Source: Hydnum rufescens UP504
Taxonomy: Eukaryota; Basidiomycota; Agaricomycetes; Cantharellales; Hydnaceae
Assembly (NCBI GenBank): GCA_014904985.1
Contig: MU128962.1
Coordinates: 101,587 to 165,586, forward strand
Length of the DNA: 64,000 nt
Reading direction: 5' to 3'
The notes beneath the pieces are model-generated. The model ran no database searches. It was not told where the DNA came from and was given only the letters and a program-made list of their open reading frames with translations. The first letter of the stretch is position 1. Each line of letters begins with the position of its first letter. Shown here piece by piece: positions 49,900-60,622 of this stretch. A program made the translations under genes and the position numbers.

Positions 49900-51113
49900 A
49901 AGGCAGTCATCTGATAAAATGTGGTACTGTCACATTGTGATACTACTTGTTTTTCAGTGTCTTCAAGGCATCGTCCCGATGTCTGATAAAACACCGTACC
50001 ATCACATTGTGATAGTACTTGTTTTTTAGTACCTTCAAGACATCATTGTCCTCGGTGCTCGGTGAAGCGGGCTGCTGCAGTTTGCTGTGGCACTCATTTC
50101 CTGGCTCTTGTTACTGTATTTTTTCTTTGTTCTGTCTCATGTCTTGCCACCACCAAGGTAAGCTAAACTAGCACCCTATTCCCTCTCCCCTTGAGCTCAA
50201 TGATTTCCCAAGTTGTTGGCTACAGAAGTCTGACATCTGATAAAATGCCATACAATCACATTGAGATAGTACTTGTTTTTCAGTACCTTCAAAACATCAT
50301 TGTCCTCGGTGCTTGGTGAAGTGGGTCACTGCAGCTAGCTGTGGTACACATTTCCTGACTCTTCAAGTGTGTAACTGGCTTGTAACATGTTGCATTGTTG
50401 CATTGTGATAGTGCTCGTTGTTCTAGTGTCCTCAAGCTTTGTCCTACTTTCTTTTGCAGAGTGAATCACTGTGGCCAGTCTGTGGTGTCCACTCCCAAAT
50501 TCCTCAACTATGCATCTTTGGTTGAACGCTGCATTGTCCCATTGTTGTGGTGTCTGTTTCTCCAATGTCCTCAAGTCTGCTCACTCCCTTGGTCAAGTGA
50601 ATCACTGTGGTTTCTCTAAGTGCTCACTTGTCATCTCCCTCAAATACTGTGCACATACAATCCTTGCTCATCGACAAATTTGGTGAACCAGCCCTTTTAT
50701 TTTGATACCTCGCATCAATTCTCAATGTAAGTTGAAGTGTTCAGTGTTCCACTGTAATATCTTCTCAATAGCTAACCTCCTTTCTTTTGCAGAGTGAATC
50801 ACTGTGACCAGTCTGTGGTGTCCACTCCCAAATTTCTCAACTGTGCATCTTTGGTTGAATGCTGCATTGTTGCATTGTCGCAGTGTCTGTTTCTCCAATG
50901 TCCTCAAGTCTGCTTACTCCCTTGGTCAAGTGAATCACTGTGGTTTCTCTAAGTGCTCACTTGCCATCTCCCTCAAATACTGTGCCCATACAATCCCTAC
51001 TCATTGAAAAATTTGGTGAACCAGCCCTTTTATTTTGATACTTCATGTCAATTCTTAATGTAAGTTGAAGTGTTCAGTGTTCTGCTGTAATATCTTCTCA
51101 ATAGCTAACCCTC
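49900..51113. repeat. Direct repeats upstream of the KDZ transposase
   Basis: One family occurs at about 49910, 49980 and 50230: 'ATCTGATAAAATG', then 'CACATTGTGATAGTACTTG', then 'CAAGACATCATTGTCC'. A second, larger repeat of about 333 bp is present twice, starting at about 50458 and 50791, with over 90% identity by eye. Each copy ends 'CTTCTCAATAGCTAACC'. The second copy ends only ~20 bp before the transposase ATG, so the repeats could carry its promoter. Confidence 0.8.
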
Positions 51114-53870
51114 CCTTGTAGTGTTTCCAGAATGATTCGCAGTGCCATAAGGACTGTAAAAAAGAAGGAGTCCCGTGTGTCTGCCCATGGTCACATGAAG
51201 GCTGGGACCATTTGTGCCTTCAAGGCTCATCAATTGAGGATGAAGGCCTCCAATTCTCGAAAACGAGCCCATCCAGATGCAAACCCAACCATTTCAAGCA
51301 ATGTACTTCTGAATGCTGTCCTAGGCATTGATGGCATTGACACAGCTCTTCAGGATTCCATCAGCCAAGAACAGCTCAGTGTTCAGTACAATGTTACCCC
51401 TCTCTCAACCAATACTGCCAGTGTCATTGATGATAAACGCTCATGCCATGCCTGTCACAAACATGCCCAGGCACATCGGTGGAACAATACTGTACTCCCA
51501 TCTCTTATTCGTCCTTACATGAAGTTTCAGAGGGAGCAGCACCATTCTTCTTCATTGGATGAGTCTGGCAGGTTCATTTGCAAGTGCAGCAGCAGGCACC
51601 ATACTTTGGAGGTGACCTGTGTTCATATGGAACAGATTGAGGATGTTGTGTTGGATGTCTGTGAATGCAGATCTGCCCCTGTCCAGCTAGTCCAAGATGG
51701 TTTCTTCCCATGTGCCCTGGTTTGGCCTACATTGGCTGTAAGTCTTGATATGCTGGAATTCGTCTCAGAGCTTTTCCATCACATTGCTCCCAATGAAAGA
51801 GGCTGGGTGGCAACTCTTACCAAGTACTTGAAGACCCGTGGTTATTGTTTCACTATGGTGGATTCATTTTGTCACCGTTTGCAAATGCCCTGGCCCACTA
51901 TCAGCAGCTTGTTGAGCTTGTTGATGCAGAGGTTGAGAAGTTGGTAGATCATTCACGAGGGCAATCTCATGTCTCTCCCCACTCCCCAATATCAATGTCT
52001 GCATCCCAGCTTGATGTGAAGACCCTGGTTAATGAGCGCTATTATTCAAATGTGCAGGGTACAGTCAACACTGTCACCATTCGTGATTGTCCTAGCATTT
52101 ACCTACAATCTCGGTGTCCACTGTGCTTTGGCAGTAACAATGCTGAGATTGGAGGCCTAATGGTTGATTCCATTGTCTGCATTGATGCGAACTTCCAGCT
52201 GAAATGACACAAGACTTGGACCAACGTGTGGGGTATCAAGGAGAGACTGGAACCCAGGATCCACACATTACATCACCAAGGACGATTGAGCTGTCACAGG
52301 AGGCCTTAGAGGCATGGGAGAAAAAAGTCCGAGGTATCCAACCTGGAAGAGGAGAACCAAGAGCTGGACAGAAGCACAAAGCCCATGAGGTGGTGGAAAG
52401 AGAAGATCTGCAAGCAGAGGAAGGAGATAAAGTTGAAAGGAATCTAAACATGCTGAATTCTACATACCGTGCCTGTAGTGAATCTTTCATTGCTGCCGAT
52501 GGAGATCGAATAAAGGCATCAACTCAATACTTCAGTGACACTGGCATCCTTGCCATGCTCTGCCAACATGATATTCCCATATTTCTGGCAACATGTGGAC
52601 TGCTGGGAGAAACAATTTTATGTGTTTGCCCTTCTTGATGCCCTTATCAAGCATCTGCCCCATTATTGGAGAATTGGTGCCTTATATGATATTGGCTGCC
52701 AAATAGACCAATCACTCAAGAAATGGGACTTTCTGCCAGAGTGGTCAGGGTGTTTGGAGTGGGGTGTATCGATTTTCCATGTGTATGGGCACCAGTGGAC
52801 CTGTCAACTATGGTACCACCCTCAAAAGAATGAGATCTGGGTCTTTCAGATGGAGAAGGGTGTGAGCAGTTTTGGAGTGAGTTACAGTGACTTATCCCTG
52901 GGCTTCGGGTGACAGGCTACCACTGTTGACTATTCCTTCTGGACTTACAAGTGGAACACATTGATGAGGGGAAATGAGAGGGTTTTGGAAAGTGGCTGAG
53001 GGATTGCACTGATCATGCCTGACATTGTTTGGATGAAGCCCAGGAGAAACTTGGTCTTCAGTCTATTGAGTATCTCCTCCAACAATTCAAGAGCAGTGGC
53101 TTTATCACAGTCAACCAATATCCTGGCAGTCCCAGACCCAGGGTGCCCATGCCATTGATTGTATCCTTTCACTACAGTCCACATTAGATGCCCAGCAGGA
53201 GAACTTGCAAGACTTAATAAAGGAGGGCAATGATATGGTTGGAGAGGACAGTGTGAGTGAAGCTGCACTTATGGAATGGCAGGAAAAGGTTAAATCAACA
53301 AAGGCCTCAGTAGTGCGCCTTGAAAACAACATACAAAAGAAGGTTGAGGAGCTGAAACTCAGGGATCAGGTTGCTGCCCAGAAGTTGTCAAAGCTGAAGA
53401 AGGATAAATGGATTACTCTTCAGCTCAACCTTCATGTTCTTAGGGAACAACTCCTCCAAAAGTTAAGGGAGCAAAAATTTGAGCTTGCAACTCTGGATCA
53501 CACCCATTCCACTCGCATACTGGACCAGAAGATGAAGGCACATGTAGAAAAGGCTGTGAAGCACTGCTCCTCTGGGATTGAAGGCACTATGAAGAAGTAC
53601 AATGTGACATTGGTGGAAATGGTTGAATATAGGAGATCAAAAAGTATCTCAAGGGATGCTTATATTCCACCAATGCTTTCGAAGGAAGGGTTGTACAGAC
53701 TGGATGTTGATCAGGATATATGGGAAGATACAAGGGGTGATGTCACTGACTTCCCTGATGGTGTCCTTCCTCCATGGTTGGCAGATGCTTTGATCAAGCA
53801 AGGGATATGTACCACACAGGAGATCATCAACTGTAAAGAGGAGTTGGAATGCACAATAGGGACACTACTT

Positions 53871-55513
53871 TGGACCTCTTAGGCTGGCTTCCACTACACA
53901 GGAAGGGACCTAAGAGGTCTCAGACTGCTAAGTAACCACAATGCCAACAGAGGCTGCTCACAGGGTCTGACCCTAGGGTAGCTCATGGAGCCTCATTTTA
54001 TTGTCCATTGGAGCTCCTGGCTTCATGCATAGAAGCTCCTGCAGTGCAGCAATCTGTTTATTGCAGCTGCTTTAAGGCAGTATTGGAGCTGCTCACAGGC
54101 TGTTAATACTATTGTAGCTGCCCTGGAACTCCATCCCATAGAGAATCAGAGCTGCTCATCTTCCTGTAGCTGCTGTTAATGGCCCAAGGAGCAGCAGCTA
54201 CTATTATTGATATCTTGAGTTACTCATTTCTCCATTCAAGAGCTGCTCAACTCACAGCAGCTGCTCATTTCACAGCAGCTGCTTGTCTCCCAGCAGCTGC
54301 TTGTCTCCTAGCAGCTGCTTGTTTCCCAGCAGCTGCTTGTTGAGGGTTGGAGTTGACATGGTACAGGTTGGGAACATCTACCCCCATGTCTAGTAGTATA
54401 GTTGATGGTTGGGGACTGTTAGGAGTTGGGGTTTAGGGTTAGGGTTGGAATTGGCCAGGTGTATGTCTACCCCTGGTTGGGGGCTGCTGACTAATCACCC
54501 TTACATATGCTGCTGTAAGTATGATTAGTCACCAGAAATGTTCCAATGGCAGGATTTGAACCTGTGACCTCATTGTAGGGCCTGGGATTTTGGCAGTTAG
54601 ACCACTTTCAACCCCTCCCACCCACCCATGATTTTTTGTACTACAAGTAGGCACATTCAAGCCTAAGGTATATCAGCTAGTTATGAAGTAGATTGGAGCT
54701 GCTATGGAATGGAAAGGAGCTGCTGGCACTAAATGTCAGTAGCTGCATGCTGATATAGCAGCTGATTATTGGTCATTATAGGAGCTGCTGGCTCTCAGAG
54801 GTGCTGGAAGCACAGCCACATATTGGCTCAGCAGAGCTTATGAGCAGCTCTTTGGATGTTATATCAGCTGCTATAGAAGTGATAGGAGCTGCTGGCTCTG
54901 AATCTCAGCAGCTGCATGGCATATAGCAGCTGATTACTGTTCATTATTGGAGCTGCTCATTCTCAATATACCAGCAGCTGCTAGGAGCACAGCCACATAC
55001 CAGCTTTTCTGATGATATATCAGCTGCTATAGAAGTGATAGGAGCTGCTGGCTCTGAATCTCAGCGCTGCATGCCATATGGCAGCTGATTACTGTTCATT
55101 ATAGGAGCTGCTCATTCTCAATATACCAGCAGCTGCTAGGAGCACACCCACATACCAGCTTTCTGATGATATATAAGCTACTTTGGGATGGATAGGAGGT
55201 GCTGACTCTAAGTCTTAGTAGCTGCATGGGTACATAGCAGCTGATTATTGTTCATTATAAGAGCTGCTAGCTCTGAGGGTAGCAGCTGCTGCTGTAAGCA
55301 CAGCCACACAGCCACAGATCAGGACCTATGAAGAGCTCTTCTGATGATATAGCAGCTACTATAGCATGGATTGGAGCAGCTGGCTCTCAGTATGACAGCA
55401 GGTGCTAGAAGAAAGCCCTGATAGCAGCTGAGTGCTGTGATTTCAGGAGCTGCTGGATATCAGTGCTGGACCTCTTAGGTCCCTTCCTGTGTAGTGAAAG
55501 CCAGCCTAAGAGG
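53871..55513. mobile_element. Foldback-like element inserted in the KDZ transposase
   Basis: A ~47-bp sequence at 53871-53918 (GACCTCTTAGG ... CCTAAGAGGTC) recurs as its reverse complement at 55467-55513. Each copy is itself a hairpin with 11-bp arms. The interior (53919-55466) is non-coding and full of AGCTGCT/GAGCTGCTGG words. It includes three to four tandem units of about 130-150 bp between 54830 and 55330. No open frame of note is present. The surrounding transposase frame resumes after the right copy ('NLFPWAVEWCK'), so this is an insertion. No clear target-site duplication is visible. Confidence 0.75.
54536..54632 (-). repeat. tRNA-like / SINE-like segment
   Basis: On the minus strand there is a good RNA polymerase III B box ('GGTTCAAATCC', complement of about 54552-54562). 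Upstream of it, an A-box-like 'GTGGTCTAACTGCC' lies at the usual distance. The would-be acceptor ends do not pair, so it is not a functional tRNA. It is better read as a tRNA-derived short repeat inside the larger insertion. Confidence 0.45.
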
Positions 55514-55998
55514 TCAAACTTGTTTCCCTGGGCTGTGGAATGGTGCAAGGTGGAGCACAGTAATCTTTGGACGTGGTTCTCTAAGGAGTATACTGCAGTG
55601 GAGAGACTGGTCGACTTCACACAAAATGATGATGTCTCATTCTTTGCCCTTGTTCAACTGCATCAACTGTACAACTGGTGGCGACTTGGAGAAAAGATCT
55701 TTCTCTCATTAATTCTACTACCCCATGCTGGGATGATATCCACCCTCCAATACCTCTAGAACATCACCATCTCAGTTGAGTTTCAGGCATATCATCAAGG
55801 GGGCATAAGGATGATGGGTTGAGTAGTGTGGTATCATCTGATGATGATGATGATGGAGAACTAGAGAAGGATTGTGAAGTAGAGGACCTTGGTTTTATTG
55901 CACTCATAGATAGCACCCTCATAGATAGTGAAGATTAATCACCTCGGTCAGCCACTTGGCTGACCTTAATAGGCAGGACAAATCCTCATCTAGTCAGC

Positions 55999-56302
55999 TG
56001 TCAGGGCCATGCTGCGACGAGGGCACCAAACAATGTAAACACAAATAATTCCGGCTAAGTCCGGTGTAAGTCCGGCTAAGTCTGCAAGAATCCGGGCAAG
56101 AATGAGATAAGGAGGTTAGGGATGTCGGAGGAGCGGTCCAGCAGCCTGGAAGGGACTAGGCGGAAATGAGCACAGCGGTCCTTAAGCTCGTGGAGTCGAC
56201 TGGATAATACTTGGAGCTGTAGTCCGGAGTAACAGCGGAAATCCTGAGATTATGTAATATGAATACGGAATACATGAAGGCTGACCTGTAGTCCAGAGTA
56301 AC
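55999..56302 (-). mobile_element. Truncated LTR, reverse orientation
   Basis: The sequence is the reverse complement of the 3' ~380 bp of the LTR at 43577-44312, with one fewer internal 69-bp unit. It begins TGTCAGGG, the complement of the LTR end. It breaks off at 56302, just before the GGTCAGTCAC end of the next hairpin element, which probably cut it. Confidence 0.85.
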
Positions 56303-56564
56303 CAGGCTGGTCAGTCACAGGGGGACCTAATTTAGGTACCACTTTCGGGGCAGAAAATGGTACTAAGAGGTCCCCAAACCTTACGGCTGAAATCAGCCAT
56401 TTCAATTCAGTTTTTGGGCCATCTGTCGGCCAATCCATGGCTGTGCTAGATTATTTATTATTATTATTATTATTACTACTACTATTATTATATACATATT
56501 ATCCCCCCAGGGTCTGCCACCACAGGGGGGGGGGGGGCGTGGTTCCTGCGGGTCACACACCTGC

Positions 56565-59500
56565 ATATACCCACCACACCCGCCGCAGCGGGTGGGTTCA
56601 TTTGCCCCGGTCGGGGCTGGTTCCATTTGGCACACCCTCGAGGGTGCGGGTTTTCGTTCATGGGGGCTCGTTCATGGTTTTCGTTTGCGGCGCATCATTC
56701 GGTGGGTTTGTGGTTGGGGGTTTACGCGGGTTCTGGTTCAGGATCTAGAGAAATTAACAATGAAACATTAGTTTAACAGTAATGCAGTGCAAAAAGAGCA
56801 GCTTACGCTGCTCTTTTTGCGCCACAAGAATAAAAAATAAAAAGAAACAGATACATACCTTGCAGTACCCCACGCCCGCTGCAGCGGGTGTGGGTGCTGG
56901 GGCCCTGTACTCTGGCTCGTACGGTGGGTTGTATGGGTCCTCCCTGCGGTTTTCGTTTGTGGGGGGTCATTCGCGGGTTTCGTTCGCGACGTGTCGTTCT
57001 GTGGGTTCACCTTGGTCAGTCATCTAAGCCTACCTAGTTAGGTACCACTTCCGGGGCAGATAATGGTACCTAAGGAGGTCCCATCACTATTTCGGCCGAA
57101 ATGGCCATTTTTATGATTTCACCTCCTGGCCCAGAATTGGCCGAAATGGCCGAAAATTGGCAGAAACTTGGCCGAAACTGGGACTTAGAGAGAATCTCAG
57201 ACTTGCAGGACAGCAGGCCATGCGGGCTTATCAGGGATAATCACCAGTATTTATTATTACATTCCCCCCTCTAGTGTTTCATTTATAGTTATTTATTTAT
57301 TATCATTATCACTCACCCCAGGTGGGGGCTGTTTTCATTTGGCAGTCTCGTGTTTTGTTTTTGTTTTTATCAACTTATGTATTTATTTATTTAAAAATCA
57401 ATTAAAAAAACATACCACACACCTGCTACGGCAGGTGTGTGGTACCGTCCGTTGCTTCCTCAAGACTTTGGACGGGGGGTCGTCTGGTGTTCAGATGCAG
57501 GTTCAGGGGCATGTTGCTGGGTGTCGGGCGGCAAAATATTAAGTTAGAAATTCAAAGCAGCGCAAAAAGAGCAGCTATCGCTGCTCTTTTTGCGCCACTT
57601 GCAAAATAAAAATCAAAATCAAAAACAGACCTTTTGTACCACACCCCCGCTGAGGGGGTATGTGGTACTGGGCATTGCTGCCTTGGGCTTGGATGGGGGC
57701 TCGCCTGGCTCGTCGGTGGCCATTTGGGCGTGTTTGGCTTGGCGGCTCACCGTTGTGCGGTCGTTTGGGGTCGCGGCCGTCTGTTGTCGTCGTTTCGGGA
57801 GCTTCAAATTCAATCCTAGAATTGAATGATAACGAACGTTAGTAAAAAAAATTTGAAGTGACGCCGAAGGGGCAGCTTGCGCTGCTCCTTTGGCGTCACT
57901 GTAGATGTAGAAAGTATTTAAAAAAATACCTTGTAGTACCACACACCCGCATTGGCGGTGTGTGGTACTCGTTGTTGCCCGGGGTCGCGTACCTTCAACT
58001 GCCGGTTTTCTGTACAGTTCTCAGGTGGGTTGGGGGGTTTCGGGTATGTACTTGTTTGGGGGAAGGAAGATCTAGAATACAAGAATTTAGATCAGTAAAA
58101 GTTAACACGATGCAAAAAGAGCTGCCTTCGCAGCTCTTTTTGCGCCGTTGGGGTGCGTTACATTACATACCTTGTATAGAACCACACACCCGCTACTGCA
58201 GGTGTGTGGTTGTCTCTGTGTTTGGCGCGTCGTCATTCACGGGGATGTTGTCGTTCTGGCGGGGCTTCGCAGGTCTTCATTTGCGGCGATACCTAGAATG
58301 AAAAATTATTAGTTAAAAATTAAAAGCGATGCAAAAAGAGCAGCTTTCGCTGCTCTTTTTGCGCCGTTGGATACGGGAAAATCACCTGCCTTAAATAGTA
58401 CCAGACACCCACCGTGGCGGGTGTCTGGTTTGCATTGACTTTTCGTTCGGCGGGGTTTGGTGGTGCATTCGTCGGGTTTTCTTTTGGCGTGGCTTCAGTC
58501 TGTGTGGATCAAATTATGACCTAGATATTAAAATATGTGTTAGTTAAAAATTCGAAGCAGCGCAAAAAGTGCAGCTTTCGCTGCTCTTTTTGCACCACAG
58601 TATCTATTGAGGGGGGGGGAACTCCCCTGAACTAGTACCACACCCCCGCCGAAAGCGGGTGTGTGGTACTCCCTTTGCACCCTGGTCACGTACTTGGTTC
58701 TGTATGGGGGCTGGTTGTCACTTGGGCGGGTGTTTTGTTTCGCGGGTCTCGGTTCAGATCCTAGAGTGAGAATGTCGATTAGTAAAAAAATTCAAAGTGA
58801 CGCAAAGGGAGCAGCTTGCGCTGCTCCTTTTGTGTCGTTGTACATATAGAAATCAAATAAAAAAAATAAAAACCTTGTAGGACCACACCCACCGAAGTGG
58901 GTGTGGTCCTTGGTTTGTACCGTGGTCGTGCGGTTCGTACTCGGTACGGGGCTTGGTCGTCATGTTGGGGGTTTGAACTCTCCGGGTTTTGTTTGGCGGG
59001 TCCGTTGCCGTTCTCGTGTGTTTGCTTGGTGGGGTCGTGGGTTCAGACAACCTAAAATAACGTATAATACGTTAGTAAAAAGGAAAAAAGAAAAGCCATG
59101 CAAAAGGAGCAGCGTACGCTGCTCCTTTTGCGTGGTTATATGCTCACCTTAAAATTACCACACACCCGCCGAAGCGGGTGTGTGGTTCGTCTCTTCACGT
59201 GGCACGTCGTCGTTCGGGGTCCCTTCTGCGGGCGTGTTACCTTAAAATTACCACACACCCGCCGAAGCGGGTGTGTGGTTCGTCTCTTCGCATGGCACGT
59301 CGTCGTTCGGGGGTCCCTTCTGCGGGCGTGTTATCGTTGTGGGGGGGCTTGCTTCGTGGGTCTGCGGTCTTCATTTGTGACAATACTGTACCTAGAATAA
59401 AATATAATTAGTTACAAAATTAAAAGCGACGCAAAAAGAGCAGCTTTTGCTGCTCTTTTTGCGCGGCTGCATCTATTAGGGGGGGGAGACTCACCTTAAA

Positions 59501-59720
59501 TAGTACCACACCCGCCGCAGCGGGTGTGGTTCCTGGGCTCACTCATTGGGCGGCCTGTCGTTTGTTGTTTTGGTTTTGATCTGGAGGAATACAGGCTACG
59601 TTAGTATAAAAATTCATGGCAGCACAAAAAGAGTAGCTTGCGCTACTCTTTTGCGCTATTGTATTTACAGAGACAAAACTTACCTTATGACCACACACCC
59701 GCATCAGCGGGTGTGTGGTC
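56565..59720 (-). repeat. Left hairpin-module array of element II (minus-strand sense)
   Basis: H1 hairpins: 56570-56600, 56864-56896, 57413-57443, 57636-57668, 57936-57969, 58180-58211, 58400-58429, 58634-58670, 58878-58909, 59158-59187, 59251-59280, 59505-59530 and 59689-59720. H2 hairpins: 56789-56820, 57560-57595, 57857-57900, 58113-58142, 58331-58362, 58560-58595, 58799-58836, 59101-59130, 59431-59462 and 59624-59652. The H1-donor-H2-branch-acceptor order on the minus strand is the same as in element I. Stems run to about 13-18 bp. Several carry paired base changes that keep the stem intact. Confidence 0.87.
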
Positions 59721-59754
59721 GTGTGGTCGTGGTCGTGCGGTCGCGGTCGTGCAC

Positions 59755-59865
59755 TGTTGCTGCAGCTGTTGCAGCTGCTGCAGCAGCTGAAGCTGCTGTT
59801 GCTGCTGTTGCTGCTGTTGCTGCTGTTGCTGCTGTTGTTGCTGTTGTTGCTGTTGCTGTTGTGGC
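59755..59865. repeat. CTG/GTT trinucleotide microsatellite
   Basis: About 35 units of CTG, TTG and GCT lie just inside the left arm of element II, next to the core palindrome. They give rise to artificial poly-Leu, poly-Gln and poly-Ala frames. The right arm has no matching block, so it expanded after the palindrome formed. Confidence 0.9.
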
Positions 59866-59879
59866 ATGGTCGTACGGTC

Positions 59880-60600
59880 GCTTGCTGGGTGTGGCTGCGT
59901 AGAGTTCGAAATTCAATGCCGGCAATTGCCGATACTCAAGAAGCGCCCAAGCGCTGGTGCTGCAAGCACAGTACACAATAATACCAAGCATGTATATTAT
60001 AGATAAATACTATATAATAAAAATATGTCCAGGAAAACCCGAAGAAGAGGATGGTAATGAGTCAGAGCTCAATAAGGCATGAGATGGCTAATTACAGAGT
60101 GGATTGGGCCACTTCTACACATCAGAATTGGCCCAAATTTGAATATAGTAGTGTTATATATACACTCTACATGGGCGATTAATTATCTCGGACAACCTTC
60201 ACATTTTTCAATTTTTCACGCCTTCAATTCCCTATTATAGGGAATTGAAGGCGTGAAAAATTGAAAAATGCGAAAGTCGTCCGAGATAATTAATCGCCCA
60301 TGTAGAGTGTATATATAACACTACTGTATTCAAATTTGGGCCAATTCTGATGCGTAGAAGTGGCCCAATCCACTTTGTAATTAGCCATCTCATGCCTTAT
60401 TGAGCTCTGACTCATTACCATCCTCTTCTTCGGGTTTTCCTGGACATATTTTTATTATATAGTATTTATCTATAATATACATGCTTGGTATTATTGTGTA
60501 CTGTGCTTGCAGCGCCAGCGCTTGGGCGCTTCTTGAGTATTGGCAATTGCCGGCGTTGAATCTGCATCTTGCTTCCTATCTCTGCAACCACAACAAGCAA
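59880..60600. repeat. Core palindrome of element II
   Basis: The arms mirror about position 60236 ('CCTTCAATTCCCTA' facing 'TAGGGAATTGAAGG'). Near identity runs for about 350 nt on each side, with weaker matching beyond. A TATATAG/TATATAAT motif on each arm points outward. About 25 nt beyond it, an ATG opens a short frame read away from the centre ('MLGIIVYCACS.SAWALLEY') on both strands (start 59991 minus, 60481 plus). Confidence 0.93.
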
Positions 60601-60622
60601 CCGCCCGAAAAGGCAACCGCAC

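Larger units (their letters stand above)
51132..55938 (+). pseudogene. KDZ-family transposase, decayed and interrupted
   Basis: Reading starts at ATG 51132. A Cys cluster ('SCHACHKH' and 'CECRSAPVQLVQDGFFPC') precedes the KDZ core, as in CxC-containing KDZ transposases. Core landmarks are 'CPLCFG', 'VDSIVCIDANFQ' (first catalytic Asp), 'YDIGCQ' (second) and 'GHQWTCQLWYHPQKNE'. Then comes a 'DGEGCEQFWSEL'-type motif (catalytic Glu) readable only in a shifted frame. A coiled-coil region (53205-53882) and an acidic tail (55810-55938) follow. Frame changes occur near 51880, 52204, 52580 and 52840. In-frame stops interrupt the 'LRVTGYH' region at 52890-52975, and a 1.6-kb element splits the C-terminal part at 53871-55513. 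The protein cannot be made as it stands. Confidence 0.88.
38507..55965. mobile_element. Large decayed KDZ-type transposon (composite)
   Basis: A short hairpin with the GGTCAGCC...GGCTGACC arms occurs at 38507-38527 and again at 55946-55965, both preceded by CCTYGG. The transposase C-terminus stops only 8 nt before the right-hand copy, which strongly suggests that it is the element end. Inside are a KDZ transposase (+), two minus-strand gene relics and one plus-strand relic. There are also tandem-repeat blocks upstream of the transposase, a solo LTR and a 1.6-kb insertion. KDZ elements of basidiomycetes are known to be large and to carry extra genes. The left boundary is less certain than the right, because the terminal hairpin is itself palindromic and occurs elsewhere. 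Confidence 0.6.

Noticed and set aside
54536..54632. Functional tRNA gene
   Set aside because: The acceptor ends do not pair and no normal anticodon arm can be drawn; only the box motifs fit.
38507..55965. A TET/JBP dioxygenase carried by the KDZ element, as reported in some basidiomycetes
   Set aside because: I searched the open frames for an HxD plus distal His/Arg arrangement in a suitable context and found none. The accessory relics do not match.
59685..59991. Poly-Gln, poly-Leu and poly-Ala reading frames
   Set aside because: They are all translations of the CTG/TTG microsatellite in different frames.
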